A stretch of 64,000 nt of DNA, taken from NCBI RefSeq assembly GCF_014158035.1, contig NZ_JACFXW010000001.1:124001-188000 (forward strand), written 5' to 3'. Positions within the stretch are counted from its first letter, which is position 1; each line of letters begins with the position of its first letter. This stretch comes from Rhizobium sp. G21. Its GTDB lineage: Bacteria; Pseudomonadota; Alphaproteobacteria; Rhizobiales; Rhizobiaceae. The notes under the pieces were generated by a model. The model saw nothing but the letters and a program-made list of their open reading frames with translations, did not search any database and was not told the origin of the DNA. The position numbers and the translations under genes were made by a program. Below, piece after piece: positions 28,820 through 39,552 of the stretch.

Positions 28820-28987
28820 TTACTTGATCTTGGTTTCCTTGAACTCGACGTGCTTGCGCACGACCGGGTCATACTTGGTCTTGACCATCTTCTCGGTGAA
28901 GGTGCGGCTGTTCTTGGTGGTCACGTAGAACGTGCCGGTGTCAGCCGTCGAGAGAAGCTTGATCTTGATGGTGGTTGCTTTCGCCAT
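28820..28987 (-). CDS. rpmG: 50S ribosomal protein L33
   Basis: 55 residues starting [18 protein letters not shown] and ending FKETKIK, the full L33 sequence. Component of the large ribosomal subunit. It has no zinc-binding cysteines, the usual state in this group. The ATG at 28987 is chosen by family length. Its place beside an MFS transporter and the DUF983-rnr-topA block is conserved in Rhizobiales. Confidence 0.97.
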   Translation of the reverse strand: MAKATTIKIKLLSTADTGTFYVTTKNSRTFTEKMVKTKYDPVVRKHVEFKETKIK

Positions 28988-29076
28988 GGTCGTACTGCCC
29001 TTAAAAAGTTGACGCCGTGAAAACCGGTGAGGCCACGGCGAAATCTGGCGCGAAACTACGCATAAAGCCTGGAAAG

Positions 29077-30252
29077 TCAAGTCCGGCGCGGATGAAAAAT
29101 CAGGCGGTAGAGAGCGAAGACCACGAAGACCACGAAGAAGGCCGTCAAAGTCCAGGCGAAACCATCGGTTCCGCCGAGATCCATGCCCGCGCCGATCGCC
29201 GCAGGACCGGCCACCGTGCCGACCGCATAGAAGAAAATGAATGCCGCGTTGGCGGCGGCGAGGTCGGAGCCCGAGAATCGCTGCCCTATGAGACTCAGAC
29301 CGACCGTGTAGAGACCGGCGACCACGCCGCCCCAGATCAAGAGCAGCACCGCGAGCTTGACCCAGGAGGACGACGCATGCGGCAGCAGGAAAGCGCCGAT
29401 GAGACCGATCACGCCCATGGTCAGAAGCAAGAGGCGGCGGTCGCGAATGCGGTCCGCCATCAGTCCGATCGGGATCTGCAGCGCCACATTGCCGATCGCC
29501 ATCACCGTCAGCAGCGTGCTCGCCTGGGATTCGGTGAAGCCCAAACGCGTCGCATAGACCGGAAGCAAAGCCAGCCCGCCCGCTTCGACCGCGCCGAAGA
29601 CGAACACTCCCATGATGGCGGTCGGCACGGCGAATGTATAGCGCAGGAAATGCTGGCGCGGCTTCTCGTCGAGATAGGGGCTTTCCTTGCGGGCGATGAA
29701 GATCGGGATCGCGGCCAGCGTGATCACCAGCGCGCCGATCACGAAGGGCAGCACGCCCTGCGTTCCGACCAGCGAGAAGATCGCCGTGCCGCCGGCGAAG
29801 CCCATGGACAAGACCGTGGCGTAGACGCCGAGCACGAAACCGCGTTTCGACGGCGGCGCCGCGTGGTTGATCCAGAATTCCGACAGAATGAACAGCGTGG
29901 TCGTTGCGCCGTGGAAGACGATGCGCAGCGGAAACCAGGCCCAGAAATTCTCGATATAGTAGAAGCCGAGCGAACTGATCGCGGCGACGAAAACCGCCCA
30001 GATCATGGTGGTCGCCACGCCGTAATCATGGGCGAGCTTGGTGGTGATCGGGGCCGCGATCATCGCGGCGATGCCGGCGGTGGCGGTGTTCAGGCCGTTC
30101 AGCGACGAGGGAATTCCGCGCTGTTCGAGCAGCAACGACAAGAGAGGAAGCCCGAGACCGATGGCGATGCCCACGGCGGAGATGGACGCAATCGCAGCGA
30201 TCAGCGAAGGCCAATGGATCGCCTCGCTCTCGCCTCCCAAGGGTTCACTCAT
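29077..30252 (-). CDS. Major facilitator superfamily transporter
   Basis: 391 residues with about twelve membrane segments. Typical MFS loops are visible, including a [14 protein letters not shown] segment between helices 8 and 9 and [15 protein letters not shown] in the central loop. The start MSEPLGGES at 30252 is preferred over further upstream codons. The substrate is unknown; the gene's position next to rpmG and rnr is conserved in relatives. Confidence 0.88.
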   Translation of the reverse strand: MSEPLGGESEAIHWPSLIAAIASISAVGIAIGLGLPLLSLLLEQRGIPSSLNGLNTATAGIAAMIAAPITTKLAHDYGVATTMIWAVFVAAISSLGFYYIENFWAWFPLRIVFHGATTTLFILSEFWINHAAPPSKRGFVLGVYATVLSMGFAGGTAIFSLVGTQGVLPFVIGALVITLAAIPIFIARKESPYLDEKPRQHFLRYTFAVPTAIMGVFVFGAVEAGGLALLPVYATRLGFTESQASTLLTVMAIGNVALQIPIGLMADRIRDRRLLLLTMGVIGLIGAFLLPHASSSWVKLAVLLLIWGGVVAGLYTVGLSLIGQRFSGSDLAAANAAFIFFYAVGTVAGPAAIGAGMDLGGTDGFAWTLTAFFVVFVVFALYRLIFHPRRT

Positions 30253-30387
30253 GCAAACTTCACTTTCAAGGGCTCGATTCCTGCTCGCTGCGCACACGCG
30301 TGTCTCGCCGGCGGCTCCAGACAGTTAGACGGCTCAGGGCCGGATTTCAAAGCCTGGACGCGCATTTTCCGGTAATTTTTAAAGATG

Positions 30388-30822
30388 TCAGGATTCGGGC
30401 TTCGGTTCTTCTCCACCGAATCCGTGCATACGCGCGCCCCATTGCAGTCCGATGACAGCGCCCTTGATGGGCTGAATGGTCGTCAACGCCAACAGCAGGG
30501 TCACCGGCGTCCAGATGGCCAGATGCGTCCAGTTGGACGCCGGCCAGACGAGATCGGTCATCATGAAGCCGCCGACCACGATATGGCCGACCACGACGAT
30601 GGAGAGATAGGCCGGCAGATCGTCGGCGCGCTGATGGGTCATGTCTTCGCCGCAGACCGAGCAGACGTCGACCGGTTTCAGATAGGCCTTGAACAGGCGA
30701 CCTTGGCCGCAATGCGGGCAGCGGCAGAACAGGCCTCGCTTGACGGCGCCCCAGATGTCGCGCGGCGGGCGTTCGCTCGCCGGTGCATTGGTCCAGACTG
30801 CGCTGTCTTCGATCTCGGCCAT
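30388..30822 (-). CDS. DUF983 membrane protein
   Basis: 144 residues. An N-terminal zinc-ribbon-like pair of CxxC motifs (CRCPHCGQGRLF and CSVCGEDM) is followed by two membrane segments. The function of the DUF983 family is unknown. ATG 30822 follows AAGGAGAGACCC, and the gene lies 22 bases downstream of rnr on the same strand, as in many Rhizobiales. Confidence 0.9.
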   Translation of the reverse strand: MAEIEDSAVWTNAPASERPPRDIWGAVKRGLFCRCPHCGQGRLFKAYLKPVDVCSVCGEDMTHQRADDLPAYLSIVVVGHIVVGGFMMTDLVWPASNWTHLAIWTPVTLLLALTTIQPIKGAVIGLQWGARMHGFGGEEPKPES

Positions 30823-30844
30823 GGGTCTCTCCTTGGGCTTTGGG

Positions 30845-33165
30845 TCACCGTCTCCCACGAGGCGGTCTTGTGCCCGGCGTCTTGCGCGCCGGTTCGCGTC
30901 CGCGCTTACCCGATTTGTGGAAGGAGCGCGTGGCCGTCGGCATTTTGCGGCCCTCGCTCAGAATATCGAAACGCAGCGCTCCGGCAAGCGGAACCGCTTC
31001 GGCGAGCCTCACCCTCACGGGATCGCCCAGCCGGAAGCCGAGGCCGGATTTGTCACCGGTCAGGGCCTGATGCGCCTCGTCGTAGATATAGTAGTCGCGG
31101 CCGATCGTAGATACGGGCACGAAGCCGTCGGCGCCATAGGCGGGCAGTGAGACAAATAGTCCCGACTTGGTGACGCCGGAAATGCGGCCGTCGAATTCCT
31201 CGCCGATGCGGCCGGCGAGATGATGGGCGATCAGCCGCTCGATCGTCTCGCGTTCGGCCGCCATGGCGCGGCGTTCGAAGGTGGAGATCTCGGCGGCGAT
31301 ATCCTCGAGTTGCTCTTCCTCCTCGGGCCGCAGCCCGCCCGCGCCGAGCCCGAGCGAGGCGACCAGCGCCCGGTGCACGATCAGGTCGGCATAGCGGCGG
31401 ATCGGCGAGGTGAAATGGGCGTAGCGCAACAGGTTCAGGCCGAAATGACCCATATTGGCGGGGCTGTAGACGGCCTGGCTCTGCGAACGCAGCACCATCT
31501 CGTTGACCATGGCCTGATAGGGCTTGCCGTCGGCCTTCTGGAGGATCGTATTGAAATTGTTGGAGCGCAAAGCGCCGTGCGCCAGCGTGATGTCGAGGGT
31601 GACCAGGAATTGCCGGAGCGTCTCCTGTTTGGCCAAGGAAGGCTGATCATGGACGCGATAGATCAGCGGCTGTTTCTTGGTCTCCAAGGTCTCGGCGGCG
31701 CAGACATTGGCCTGGATCATCATCTCTTCGATGAGCTTGTGCGCGTCCAGCCGTTCCGGCACATAGACGCGATCGACCGTGCCGTCGGGCTTCAGGAGGA
31801 TCTTGCGCTCGGGCATGTCGAGTTCGAGCGGCTGGCGACGGTCGCGGCCGTTCTTCAGGATCGCATAGGCGTCCCAGAGCGGCTTGAGGATCGGTTCCAG
31901 CAGCGGGCCGGTCTTGTCGTCGGGCGCGCCGTCGATCGCCGCCTGGGCCTGCTGGTAGGAGAGCTTGGCGGCGCTGCGCATCATGATGCGATGGAAGGTG
32001 TGGCCGGCCTTGCGGCCTTCCTTGAGAAGATCATGCGCACGGCGAGCGCCGGGCGGTCGACATTTTCCTTGAGGGAGCAGAGATCGTTGGAAATCCGCTC
32101 CGGCAGCATGGGCACGACGCGGTCGGGGAAATAGACCGAATTGCCGCGCTTCAGCGCTTCGCGATCGAGACCCGAAAAGGAGCGGACATAATAGGAGACG
32201 TCGGCGATGGCGACGACGACGATCACGCCGCCCGGATTGTCGGGCGAGGGATCGGGCTCGGCCCAGACGGCGTCGTCATGGTCTTTGGCGTCGGCGGGGT
32301 CGATGGTGATCAGCGGCAGATGCCGCCAGTCGTCGCGATCCTTCATGTCGGCGGGGCCGGCTTCGTCGGCCTCGCGCAATACGGCGTCCGGGAAAATGTG
32401 GGGAATGCCATGGGCGTGGATGGCGATCATCGAAATCGCCTTTTCCGAAGCGACCGAGCCGATCACCGAAACCACCTTGGCGCGCTGCAGGCCGAAGCGG
32501 CCGATTTTCAGCGTTTCGACCTCGACCAGATCGCCGTCCTTGGCGTCGCCGACGAAGGAGGGATCGACCTCGATCTCCATGCCGCGCTTTTCGATCGGCA
32601 TGATGCGGCCGCCCGCGCCCTGGGAGCGAAACACGCCCAGCGCCGCGTTCTTGCGCTTGTCGATGATCTTGACGACGCGGGCCGTATAGGCCGGGCCGCC
32701 GCGATCCTTGTTGACGAAGATCTTGGCGACGACGCGATCGCCCAAACCCGCCACCGGCGCTTTCGACTTCGACCGTTCGGAGGAGCGGCGGATCAGCACA
32801 GCGGGCGCCACGCCGTTCTCGTCGTCCCATTCTGCGGGCCGGGCGATCAGCTCGCCCGAGGAATCGCGCAGCGTGATGTCGAGCACGGTGACGGGCGGCA
32901 GCGAGCCGGGACGCATCAGCGTCTTGCGGTTCTTCTCCACCATGCCGTCGTCCTCGAGCGAGCGCAGAAGCTCTTTCAGCTCGATGCGCTGCTCGCCCTT
33001 CAGGCCGAACGCCTTGGCGATGTCGCGCTTGGTGGCGAGATCGGGATTGTCCTGAATGAATTCGAGGAGAACCTCGCGCGTCGGCGCCACGCCCTGAATG
33101 ATTGCGGAACGGCTGGTGGTTTTCTGATCCGGTTTGCCCGTCCGGGATCTCGGCGCCTTGGACAC
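30845..33165 (-). CDS. rnr: Ribonuclease R, one frameshift
   Basis: About 773 residues. RNase R is a processive 3'-5' exoribonuclease that degrades structured RNA. The N-terminus has a winged-helix and cold-shock domain region, the RNB domain begins with ITIDPADAKDHDDAVWAE (metal-binding Asp residues) and the C-terminus has an S1 domain (EFDGRISGVTKSGLFVSLP) and a basic tail. One base is missing near 32023-32027; after it the frame resumes as KEGRKAGHTFHRIMMRSAAK. GTG 33165 is the probable start, five bases after topA. Confidence 0.93.
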
Positions 33166-33170
33166 TGAGC

Positions 33171-35891
33171 TCAGCTCTCCTTCGATTTCGTCTTGGCAGC
33201 GGCCTTGGTCTTGGTCGCGCTGGTCTTGGCCGTCGCGGTCTTGGCGGCGGTCTTCGTCGTCTTGGCCTTCGTCGCCGCCTTCTTGGGCGCAGCGCCCTCG
33301 GCGTCCGCAGCAGCGGCCTTCTTCGCCGGCGCCTTCTTGGCGGCCGGCTTCTTACCAACGCCCGCCTTGGCCGCGCGTTCCGCGATCAGGACCAGAGCCT
33401 GTTCGATCGTGACGCTTTGCGGATCCGTGCCCTTGGGAATGGTGGCGTTGACCTTTTCCCAATTGACGTAAGGACCGTATTTGCCGTCGCGGACGGTGAT
33501 CTTGCCGCCGTCGGGATGGTCGCCGAGCTCCTTGAGCGCGGCGGGCGCCGAGCGGCCGCGACCGGGACCCTTGGCGGCCTTGTCGGCGATCACTGAGACG
33601 GCGCGGTTGAGACCGATCGAGAAGACGTCCTCGACGCTTTCCAGATTGGCGTAGCCGCCGTCATGCAGCAGGAACGGTCCATAGCGGCCGATGCCGGCGG
33701 AGATCATCTTGCCGGTTTCGGGGTGTTGGCCGACATCGCGCGGCAGGTTGAGAAGCGCAAGCGCCTTTTCATGGTCCATGCTGTCGGGTGTCCAGCCCTT
33801 GGGCAGGCTGGCGCGCTTGGCCTCCTTGCCGTCGCCGCGCTGGACGTAAGGTCCGAAACGGCCCGAACGCAGCGAGATGTCCTCTCCGGTCATCGGATCG
33901 GCGCCGAAGGAGACGGGTTCGCTCGACACCGAGCCTTCGGCATCCGCGGAATCCGCCGACAATTGCCGGGTGAAATTGCAATCCGGATAGTTGGAGCAGC
34001 CGATGAAGGCGCCATAGCGGCCGAGCTTCAGCGACAGCTTGCCGGTGCCGCAGACCTGGCACACCCGCGGATCGCCGCCGTCTGCGCGGGCCGGAAACAG
34101 CAGCGGCGCCAGCGCCTCGTTCATCGCGTCGATGACGTCGGAGACGCGAAGCTCCTTGGTTTGCTCGATCTGGGAGAAGAACTCCTTCCAGAAATCGCGC
34201 AACACGTCCTTCCAGTTCAAATCGCCGGCGGAGATGCTGTCGAGCTTCTCCTCGAGCGAGGCGGTGAAATCATACTCCACATAGCGTGTGAAGAAATTTT
34301 CCAGGAAGGTAGTGACGATGCGGCCTTTGGCGTCCGGTACGAGCTTGCGCTTGTCGATCGCGACATAGCCGCGATCGCGCAGCGTCGCGAGGGTGGACGC
34401 ATAGGTTGAGGGCCGGCCGATGCCGAGTTCTTCCATGCGCTTGATCAGCGTCGCTTCCGAATAGCGCGGCGGCGGCTCGGTGAAGTGCTGGCTGGCGTCG
34501 ATCTTTTCCTTGGCGAGGCTTTCCTTGGCGCGGATATCCGGCAAGCGGCCGTCTTCCTCCTCGCCGGAATTGTCCTCGATCTCCTCGCGCTGATCGGTAT
34601 AGGCGGCGATGAAGCCGTCGAACTTGATCACCGAACCGACGGCGCGAAGGCCGGCGACGCGTCCGGCGTTCTCCGCGATGATTTCGGCCGTGGTTCGCTC
34701 GATGTCGGCGCTCGCCATCTGGCTGGCGATGCCGCGCTTCCAGATCAGGTCATAGAGACGGAACTGGTCGGCGTCGAGGAACTTGCGCACGCTGTCCGGC
34801 GTGCGGGTGAAGTCGGTCGGGCGGATGGCTTCGTGGGCTTCCTGGGCGTTCTTGGCCTTGGTGGAATAGAGCCGCGCCTTATCCGGCACATAGCGGGCGC
34901 CGAATTGCTGGCCGATGGCGCTGCGGGCCGCGTCGATCGCTTCCGGCGCCATCTGCACGCCGTCGGTACGCATATAGGTGATGAGACCGGCGACTTCGCC
35001 GCCGATATCCATGCCTTCGTAGAGCTTCTGCGCCACCTGCATGGTGCGCGAGGCGGAGAAGCCAAGGCGGGAGGAGGCCGCCTGCTGCAGCGTCGAGGTG
35101 GTGAAGGGCGGCGAAGGATTGCGCTTGACGGGCTTGGCCTCGATGCTTTCGACGCGATAGGACGCGCCTTCCAGCATGGACTTCAGGTCTTTCGCCTGCA
35201 CGCCGTCGCCGATGGAGCGGGGCTGAAGCTTCTTGCCGTCTGCCGAAACCAACCGGGCTTCGAACGTGTCGTTGCGGGGTGTCCGCAAGAGCGCCACGAT
35301 GTTCCAGTATTCCTCGGCGACGAAGCGTTCGATCTCGGCTTCGCGGTCGCAGACCAGACGCAGCGCCACGGACTGCACGCGGCCTGCAGATTTCGCGCCG
35401 GGAAGCTTGCGCCACAGCACCGGCGAGAGGTTGAAGCCGACGAGGTAATCCAGCGCGCGGCGGGCGAGATAGGCGTCGACGAGCGGCGCGTCGATGTCGC
35501 GCGGATCGGCCATCGCGTCGAGCACGGCCTTCTTGGTGATGGCGTTGAACACCACGCGCTTGACCGGCTTGTCGCCGATGACCTTCTTCTTCTTCAGAAT
35601 GTCGAGAACGTGCCAGGAAATCGCTTCGCCTTCGCGATCCGGGTCGGTTGCGAGAAACAGTCCGTCGGACTTCTTCACCGCGTCGGCGATTTCGTTCAGC
35701 CGTTTCTGCGAGGCGGCGTCGACTTCCCAGGACATCTCGAAGTCTTCGTCCGGACGGACCGATCCGTCCTTGGCCGGAAGGTCGCGCACATGGCCGAAAG
35801 AGGCGAGAACCTTGTAGTTCGAACCGAGATATTTGTTGATCGTCTTTGCCTTCGCAGGCGATTCCACCACCACTACATTCATTATCGACAT
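33171..35891 (-). CDS. topA: DNA topoisomerase I (type IA)
   Basis: 906 residues, intact. Relaxes negative supercoils. The Toprim domain (VVVESPAKAKTI, ATDPDREGEAI) is followed by the core with the catalytic Tyr in GLITYMRTD near residue 305. A zinc-finger repeat is present (CQVCGTGKLSLKLGRYGAFIGC), then three or more C-terminal repeats of the GRFGPYVQ type. The last 60 residues are Lys/Ala-rich, a usual DNA-binding tail in this group. ATG 35891 follows AGGCGGA; ATG 35882 is the alternative. Confidence 0.97.
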   Translation of the reverse strand: MSIMNVVVVESPAKAKTINKYLGSNYKVLASFGHVRDLPAKDGSVRPDEDFEMSWEVDAASQKRLNEIADAVKKSDGLFLATDPDREGEAISWHVLDILKKKKVIGDKPVKRVVFNAITKKAVLDAMADPRDIDAPLVDAYLARRALDYLVGFNLSPVLWRKLPGAKSAGRVQSVALRLVCDREAEIERFVAEEYWNIVALLRTPRNDTFEARLVSADGKKLQPRSIGDGVQAKDLKSMLEGASYRVESIEAKPVKRNPSPPFTTSTLQQAASSRLGFSASRTMQVAQKLYEGMDIGGEVAGLITYMRTDGVQMAPEAIDAARSAIGQQFGARYVPDKARLYSTKAKNAQEAHEAIRPTDFTRTPDSVRKFLDADQFRLYDLIWKRGIASQMASADIERTTAEIIAENAGRVAGLRAVGSVIKFDGFIAAYTDQREEIEDNSGEEEDGRLPDIRAKESLAKEKIDASQHFTEPPPRYSEATLIKRMEELGIGRPSTYASTLATLRDRGYVAIDKRKLVPDAKGRIVTTFLENFFTRYVEYDFTASLEEKLDSISAGDLNWKDVLRDFWKEFFSQIEQTKELRVSDVIDAMNEALAPLLFPARADGGDPRVCQVCGTGKLSLKLGRYGAFIGCSNYPDCNFTRQLSADSADAEGSVSSEPVSFGADPMTGEDISLRSGRFGPYVQRGDGKEAKRASLPKGWTPDSMDHEKALALLNLPRDVGQHPETGKMISAGIGRYGPFLLHDGGYANLESVEDVFSIGLNRAVSVIADKAAKGPGRGRSAPAALKELGDHPDGGKITVRDGKYGPYVNWEKVNATIPKGTDPQSVTIEQALVLIAERAAKAGVGKKPAAKKAPAKKAAAADAEGAAPKKAATKAKTTKTAAKTATAKTSATKTKAAAKTKSKES

Positions 35892-36176
35892 TCCGCCTGA
35901 CGGCTTCAGATTGTGGTTTTGTTGACCCTTTCGCCGCTTGCGAGAGGGAAATCTTGCTGGCTTGGCGTCCAGACTTCGCCGCGCTTATAGCCTTGCTACG
36001 CTGGGCAATGCAATCCATGGGCCAGACAAACCTTTCCGGATCGCCGTTGCAATCAATACAACGCGCCACAACCATAAAATGTTATGCAATTTGTTGCAAT
36101 CTGAAATCAGTCGTCTATACTAACCTTAAGTCAGTACTGGCTCGTGAATCTATCACAGGTAGAGATTGGTTGTGCG

Positions 36177-36401
36177 ATGGATAGACGATTGGAAGCAGGC
36201 TCCACGGCCGTGGCGACCTCCTGGGAGCGCATCTCCTATATCAAACAGATGCTGGCGGAACTGTCCCAGGTGGCGCGAGCCGAGCGCGCCGACCTTCTGG
36301 TCTATCTGATCGAGATGGCGTTTACCGAGGCAGGCGACCTGCTCGAGGCGCGGCCGCGTCAGGCCATATCGAGCGACACCAGGCCGCCGGGGTGGCGGTA
36401 G
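36177..36401 (+). CDS. Small conserved-looking hypothetical protein overlapping dprA
   Basis: 74 residues: MDRRLEAGSTAVATSWERIS, then an amphipathic helix (IKQMLAELSQVARAERADLL) and a short tail. It has good codon composition and an upstream AT-rich promoter-like region, and it is oriented opposite to topA and dprA. Its last 43 bases overlap the 3' end of dprA. The family is unknown to me; small helical proteins of this kind occur at this position in related Rhizobiales, though I cannot verify homology here. Confidence 0.55.
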   Translation: MDRRLEAGSTAVATSWERISYIKQMLAELSQVARAERADLLVYLIEMAFTEAGDLLEARPRQAISSDTRPPGWR

Positions 36402-37501
36402 AGCCTGCCGGCCAGATCAAGCTCCAAGAGCACGAGATAGACGGTTTGCGCCGACGCGCCAGTGTGGCGAATGACGTCGTCTATCTCCACCGGGCTCGGC
36501 CCGAGCGCATCGATGATGCGCTGGCGGTCGCTGTCGGATGGCGGCGACAGATGCGCGCCGTCGCCCTCTCGCGGCGGTTCCTGCGCTTCGGGCGGCGAAA
36601 ACAGGTCGCGCTCGGTGATCGGAGCCATCGCCCGTATCACATCCTCCGGTTCGGTGACGATCTGCGCGCCGTCCTTGATCAGGCCATTGGCGCCCTTGCA
36701 GCGCGGGTCGAGAGGCGATCCGGGGGCGGCGAAGACCAGCCGACCGAATTCGGCGGCGTAACGGGCTGTAATCAACGAGCCCGACCGTTCCGCCGCCTCC
36801 ACCACCACCAGGCCGAGGCCGATGCCGGCAATCAGGCGGTTGCGCCGTGGAAAATCGCGGGCGCGCGGCTCCCAGCCGAACGGCATTTCGCTGACGGCCG
36901 CGCCGCCTCGCGCGACGATATCGCGCAGCAGATCGAGATTTTCGGGCGGATAGGGACGGTCGAGCCCGCCGGCGAGAATGGCGATCGTGCCGCTGTCGAG
37001 ACTGGCGCGATGGGCGGCGGCGTCGATGCCGCGCGCGAGTCCGGAGACGGTGGCGTAACTGGCCCGGCCCAAATCCTTGGCGATCAGGCTCGCGAACTTG
37101 GCGCCCGCCACAGAGCAGTTGCGGGAGCCGACGACCCCGACGGCGACATTGCGCAAAATCTTGGGATCGCCTTCGACCGCGATCAGCGGCGGGGCCGCCT
37201 CGATCTGGCGAAGCGCCTGCGGATAATCCGGCTCGCCAATGCCGATGAAACGGGCGCCGCGTCGGGCCGCTTCGTTCAGTTCGGCTTCCGCTTCTTCGCG
37301 GCTGGCCACGCGGATCGGTCGGGTCGAGCCGCCGCGCGCCGACAGTTCCGGCAGCATGTCCAGCGCGGTTTCGGCGGAGCCGAAATGGTTGATGAGATCG
37401 CGGAAGGTCGCAGGGCCGACATTGTCGGACCGGATCAGCCTCAGCCAGGCGATCCTTTGTCGGTCGGAGAGCGCTATTCCCTTGGCGCTCCCCTGGGACA
37501 T
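36359..37501 (-). CDS. dprA: DNA-processing protein DprA
   Basis: 380 residues. DprA binds single-stranded DNA and loads RecA during transformation. An N-terminal helical region (SDRQRIAWLRLIRSDNVGP) is followed by the Rossmann-like core: VGVVGSRNCSVAG, ATVSGLARGIDAAAH, then RNRLIAGIGLGLVVVEAAER and SGSLITARYAAE. A winged-helix C-terminal domain (IDDVIRHTGASAQTVYLVLL) completes it. It is followed upstream by plsY with a six-base gap. Confidence 0.94.
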   Translation of the reverse strand: MSQGSAKGIALSDRQRIAWLRLIRSDNVGPATFRDLINHFGSAETALDMLPELSARGGSTRPIRVASREEAEAELNEAARRGARFIGIGEPDYPQALRQIEAAPPLIAVEGDPKILRNVAVGVVGSRNCSVAGAKFASLIAKDLGRASYATVSGLARGIDAAAHRASLDSGTIAILAGGLDRPYPPENLDLLRDIVARGGAAVSEMPFGWEPRARDFPRRNRLIAGIGLGLVVVEAAERSGSLITARYAAEFGRLVFAAPGSPLDPRCKGANGLIKDGAQIVTEPEDVIRAMAPITERDLFSPPEAQEPPREGDGAHLSPPSDSDRQRIIDALGPSPVEIDDVIRHTGASAQTVYLVLLELDLAGRLYRHPGGLVSLDMA

Positions 37502-37507
37502 GGAGCC

Positions 37508-38125
37508 TTACCCCTTCTTGCCGATCTTACTTTCCGTGCCCGACAGCAGCCGGGAAATATTGGCGTGATGCTTGGCGTAGGCGATGACCGTCATCACGGC
37601 CGCGACAGCGGCGATCTTCGGATCTCCGGTCAGATATTGCACCACCGGCACAACCAGCATTGCAACCAGAGCGGATAGAGAAGAGTAGCGTGTGATGGCC
37701 GCCGTTGCAATCCAGACCAGCAGAAAAAGCAGACCCATCCGCCAGTTGAGGCCGAACATCACGCCGATATAGGTCGCCACGCCCTTGCCGCCCTTGAAGC
37801 CCAGCCAGACCGGGAAGATATGGCCGATAAAGGCCGCAAAACCGGCGATCACGCCCGCTTCGACACCGAGGAAGGCGTAGGCGAGGGCCGCCGGAACCGT
37901 GCCCTTGACCGCATCCAGCAGCAGCGTAGCGGCCGCCAGCTTCTTGTTGCCGGTGCGCAGCACATTGGTCGCGCCGATATTGCCCGAACCGATCGAACGG
38001 ACATCGCCGAGGCCGGCGAGCCGGGTCAGGATCAGGCCGAACGGCACCGAGCCCGAGAGATAGCCGAGAATGAGGGCGATGAGCGCGGGCATGGCCGCGA
38101 TGTTCCAGGTGGTGAGCGAATCCAT
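37508..38125 (-). CDS. plsY: Acyl-phosphate glycerol-3-phosphate acyltransferase
   Basis: 205 residues with five membrane helices. PlsY transfers the acyl group from acyl-phosphate to glycerol-3-phosphate, the first step of phospholipid synthesis. The three conserved loops are visible: [31 protein letters not shown] and [11 protein letters not shown]. It sits between pyrC and dprA, as in other Rhizobiales. Confidence 0.95.
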   Translation of the reverse strand: MDSLTTWNIAAMPALIALILGYLSGSVPFGLILTRLAGLGDVRSIGSGNIGATNVLRTGNKKLAAATLLLDAVKGTVPAALAYAFLGVEAGVIAGFAAFIGHIFPVWLGFKGGKGVATYIGVMFGLNWRMGLLFLLVWIATAAITRYSSLSALVAMLVVPVVQYLTGDPKIAAVAAVMTVIAYAKHHANISRLLSGTESKIGKKG

Positions 38126-38266
38126 GCGATCCCCCTCTAGTAGATGGTCTATGCGCCGGTATCTAGCGCGAAATCCCGCTGGCGCATAGGCGCGGAGCGC
38201 CGACTGCGCCGCGATCAGCTGGCAAAAACTATGATATCGGGCGAGCCCGCAGGCCCGCCGTGGTCG

Positions 38267-39552
38267 TTACGGGCCGAACACCTGCTTGCCGCCCACATAA
38301 GTCGCCACCGCCCGGCCCGAGAAGCGGGCGTTTTCGAACGGCGTGTTCTTGGAGCGGGAGATTAGGTCTTCCTTGATGCAGAGCCAGGGCTCGTCGAGAT
38401 CGATCAGGGTGACATCCGCGGGCGCGCCCGGCTTCAGCGTGCCGCCCGGCAGGCCGAAAATCTCAGCCGGACGGGTGGACAGCGCGTCGATCAGACGTTT
38501 CAGCGACACGGAGCCATCATGATGCAGCCGGAGCGCCGCCGAGAGCAGCGTTTCCAGGCCGATGGCGCCATCGGCGGCCTCGGCGAAGGGCAGGCGCTTG
38601 GTGTCGACGTCCTGCGGATCATGCGAGGAGACGATGATGTCGATATCGCCGCGCGCCAGGGCTTCGACCATGCCGACGCGATCGTCCTCGGAGCGGAGCG
38701 GCGGATAGAGCTTGAAGAAGCTTCGATATTCGCCGATGTCGTTTTCATTCAGCGCCAGATTGTTGATCGACACGGCGCAGGTGGCGCGGGCGCCGCGCTC
38801 GCGAGCGAGTTTGACGGCGTCCACGGAGCCGGGAACCGACAGTTGCGCGGCGTGATAGCGGCCGCGGGTGAGGGCGGCGACGCGGAGATCGCGTTCGAGC
38901 GGGATGATCTCGGCCTCGCGCGGAATGCCTGACAGGCCCAGCCAGCTTGCGAGCAAGCCTTCATTCATCACGCCTTCGGAGCCGAGATATTTGTCGCGGG
39001 CTTCGAGCGCGATCACCGCGTCGAAATCCCGGGCATAAGTGAGCGCCCGGCGCAGCACCTGGGTGTTGTGCAGCGACTTGCGGCCATTGGTGAAGGCAAC
39101 CGCGCCCGCCTCTTTCAGCAGGCCGACCTCGGTCATCTCGTCGCCGGTCAGGCCCTTGGTCAGCGCGGCGGCCGGATAGACGCGCACGGGCGAGGCGTCG
39201 CGCGCCATCTTGCGCACAAATTCGACCAGCGCGATGTCGTCGATCACCGGATCGGTGTCCGGCATCATGATGAAGGAGGTGACGCCCCCGGCTGCGGCGG
39301 CGCGGCCGGCCGAGGCGATGGTCTCGCGGTGCTCGCCGCCGGGCTCGCCGGTGAAGACGCGCGCGTCGATGAGGCCCGGCGTCGCGACGAGGCCTTGGCA
39401 ATTGCGGATGACCGCGCCTTCGGGCGCGCCCTGGTTCAGCGCGTCCTCGCCGGCGGCGGCGATGACGCCGTCCCGAATGATGATGGCGCCGACTTCGTCC
39501 ATGTCGCGGGAGGGTCGATGATGCGGACCCGATCGAGAACCGTCACGCTCAT
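38267..39552 (-). CDS. pyrC: Dihydroorotase-like protein, probably non-catalytic (PyrX/PyrC'), one frameshift
   Basis: About 429 residues. The overall sequence is that of a class I dihydroorotase: [60 protein letters not shown]. However, the metal ligands are altered. The HxH motif after GLID is ARVF, and the later His-Glu-Asp ligand site reads EARD. This points to a structural partner of aspartate transcarbamoylase rather than an active enzyme. One base is missing in the run at 39512-39514, within [12 protein letters not shown]. The ATG overlaps the pyrB stop by three bases (ATGA). Confidence 0.88.
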
